A stretch of DNA of 64,000 nucleotides from Semisulcospira habei (taxonomy: Eukaryota; Mollusca; Gastropoda; Semisulcospiridae). The notes under the pieces are model-generated. The model ran no database searches and was not told the DNA's origin. It saw only the letters and a list, made by a program, of their open reading frames with translations. A program made the position numbers and the translations under genes. This document shows, piece by piece, positions 63,307 through 64,000 of this stretch. The number at the start of each line of letters is the position of its first letter. Position 1 is the stretch's first letter. The stretch lies in the NCBI GenBank assembly GCA_036245525.1, contig BTPG01000005.1, forward strand, positions 176,120,578 to 176,184,577, in the 5' to 3' direction.

Positions 63307-63518
63307 TTAACCCCTTCTCTGTCACTGTACGTACATTTTTGTTTATTTTTGTTTCTGAAATCTTTGTTCATTCAGTTCAACGACCAAAAGCGCAAACCGT
63401 TCAAATTGGTCTCAGCAAGAGGCATAGATCCTCATGAGCCCCCGCAGGGGGCTCATGAAGATCTATGCCTCTTGCAGTTGGGTCGTGTTCACTTTTTCCT
63501 CGGCAGTGAAGGGGTTAA
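63307..63518. mobile_element. Family A element, complete
   Basis: 212 bp from TTAACCCCTTCTCTGTCACT to CGGCAGTGAAGGGGTTAA. Hairpin 63412-63475: the tip is shortened to CCCCCGCAGGGGG, so the loop is nearly gone. Confidence 0.95.
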
Positions 63519-63661
63519 GTGAGACTTGCAGCTCAGGCGGGAATCGGACCTCGCAAAATAAGGCGATGCAATCTAAATGAGGAGGCGATATTTTGAAACA
63601 CGATGACTCCCTCAATGACCACCTGAATCTGGGGATGTAAATGGCACTTCTCTCTGTCACC

Positions 63662-63724
63662 AATGGGTATAGATTTTCACGTGCCCCTGCTAGCTGCAAG
63701 GGCACGTGATAATCTATGCCTCTG
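63662..63724. repeat. Family A hairpin, TCACGTGCCC variant
   Basis: GGTATAGATTTTCACGTGCC faces GGCACGTGATAATCTATGCC. TCACGTGCCC/GGGCACGTGA replaces TCATGAGCCC/GGGCTCATGA. Confidence 0.85.
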
Positions 63725-63830
63725 GCAGGTGAGCCGAACTGGCTGCATCACCTGTTAGAAGAGGGGCACTGTTTTTGGAAGCGAGCTTGAAACTGACTAT
63801 ATGATGTAGAATGAGAACATTATGCTATTC

Positions 63831-63898
63831 CAGCAAGAGGTATGGATTCTCACGGGGCCTTACGACTGCAGGGGTACGTGAGGACCTATGCCTAGGGC
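63831..63898. repeat. Family A hairpin, diverged
   Basis: CAAGAGGTATGGATTCTCAC faces GTACGTGAGGACCTATGCCT around ACGACTGCAGGG. Confidence 0.65.
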
Positions 63899-63923
63899 AG
63901 ATGCATCGAGTTGGCTGTGAGGA

Positions 63924-63990
63924 GAGCGACATGAATTCTCACGGGGCCTGGCGGCTGCAGGGGTTTCTGAGAATCTATGTCTCTTTCAGC
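63924..63990. repeat. Family A hairpin, diverged
   Basis: GCGACATGAATTCTCACGGG faces TTTCTGAGAATCTATGTCTC around GGCGGCTGCAG. The last three A hairpins share ACGGGGCC or ACGTGCCC and lie about 100-170 bp apart, so they may be a local amplification. Confidence 0.6.
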
Positions 63991-64000
63991 TGCAACGAGC

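Overview
The window looks like intergenic or intronic DNA from a large, repeat-rich animal genome. A mollusc, probably a gastropod, is the best guess, but that is inferred from repeat style and not from any host gene. Support comes from decayed LINE reverse transcriptase, endonuclease and RNase H remnants, tRNA-headed SINEs with target-site duplications, LINE and SINE copies ending in (ATT)n, very long AT, CA, CT and ATT microsatellites, and the absence of any convincing host exon. No intact protein-coding gene was found. The only protein remnants I can support belong to retroelements.

The dominant signal is a swarm of short elements built around near-perfect hairpins. Family names A to L are mine. 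Family A (about 65 copies or remnants, roughly one per kb) has a ~66-nt hairpin whose left arm begins CAAGAGGCATAGATCCTCAT and ends GAGCCCCCGC. It sits in a ~212-bp element bounded by TTAACCCCTTCACTGCC and GGCAGTGAAGGGGTTAA. Family B (13 copies) carries CAAGGGTGGTGCCAGAATAG arms and ends in TTAACTCATTCAGCCCCGAC and its complement. Family C carries GTCGGTAGCGCTTTTTGTCG arms. Family D carries CGCATCCGGATACGCGGC arms. E and F are single copies. A to F all begin TTAACYC or close variants and end in the complement, so they look like one TTAA-targeting superfamily with interchangeable hairpin interiors. TTAA targets with short C-rich ends are typical of piggyBac-type elements and their MITEs. No transposase is present here. 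Families G, H, I, J, K and L are further dispersed hairpins without TTAA ends. Arms inside one copy match each other even where both differ from other copies.

Layout. 1-17 kb: hairpin elements of every family, two tRNA-SINE copies, a SINE inserted into a hairpin loop, an LTR-retroelement fragment and long microsatellites. 17-27 kb: a CR1/L2-like LINE 3' end split by a SINE, an antisense LINE RNase H fragment, an LTR with internal sequence, and many family A elements. 27-29 kb: an inverted-repeat element with a hammerhead-like motif in its ~100-bp arms, between two long AT tracts. 31.9-36.6 kb: a family B element split first by a LINE 3' fragment and then by a 3.8-kb RTE-like LINE with a 12-bp target duplication. 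That LINE is dead: it has frameshifts and has lost the catalytic reverse transcriptase motif. 37-52 kb: mostly hairpin elements, a complete tRNA-SINE, a 475-bp MITE and a 40-bp minisatellite. 52.9-56.0 kb: a 3.1-kb foldback structure that itself carries family A-like hairpins. 56-64 kb: more hairpin elements, a SINE fragment and a 290-bp palindrome.

The parts are connected by insertion history. TTAA elements abut one another through shared TTAA sites, SINEs and LINEs land inside hairpins, and hairpins are repeatedly trimmed by deletion. All identifications come from reading the sequence. No database search or folding program was run, and hairpin boundaries are accurate to a few bases.
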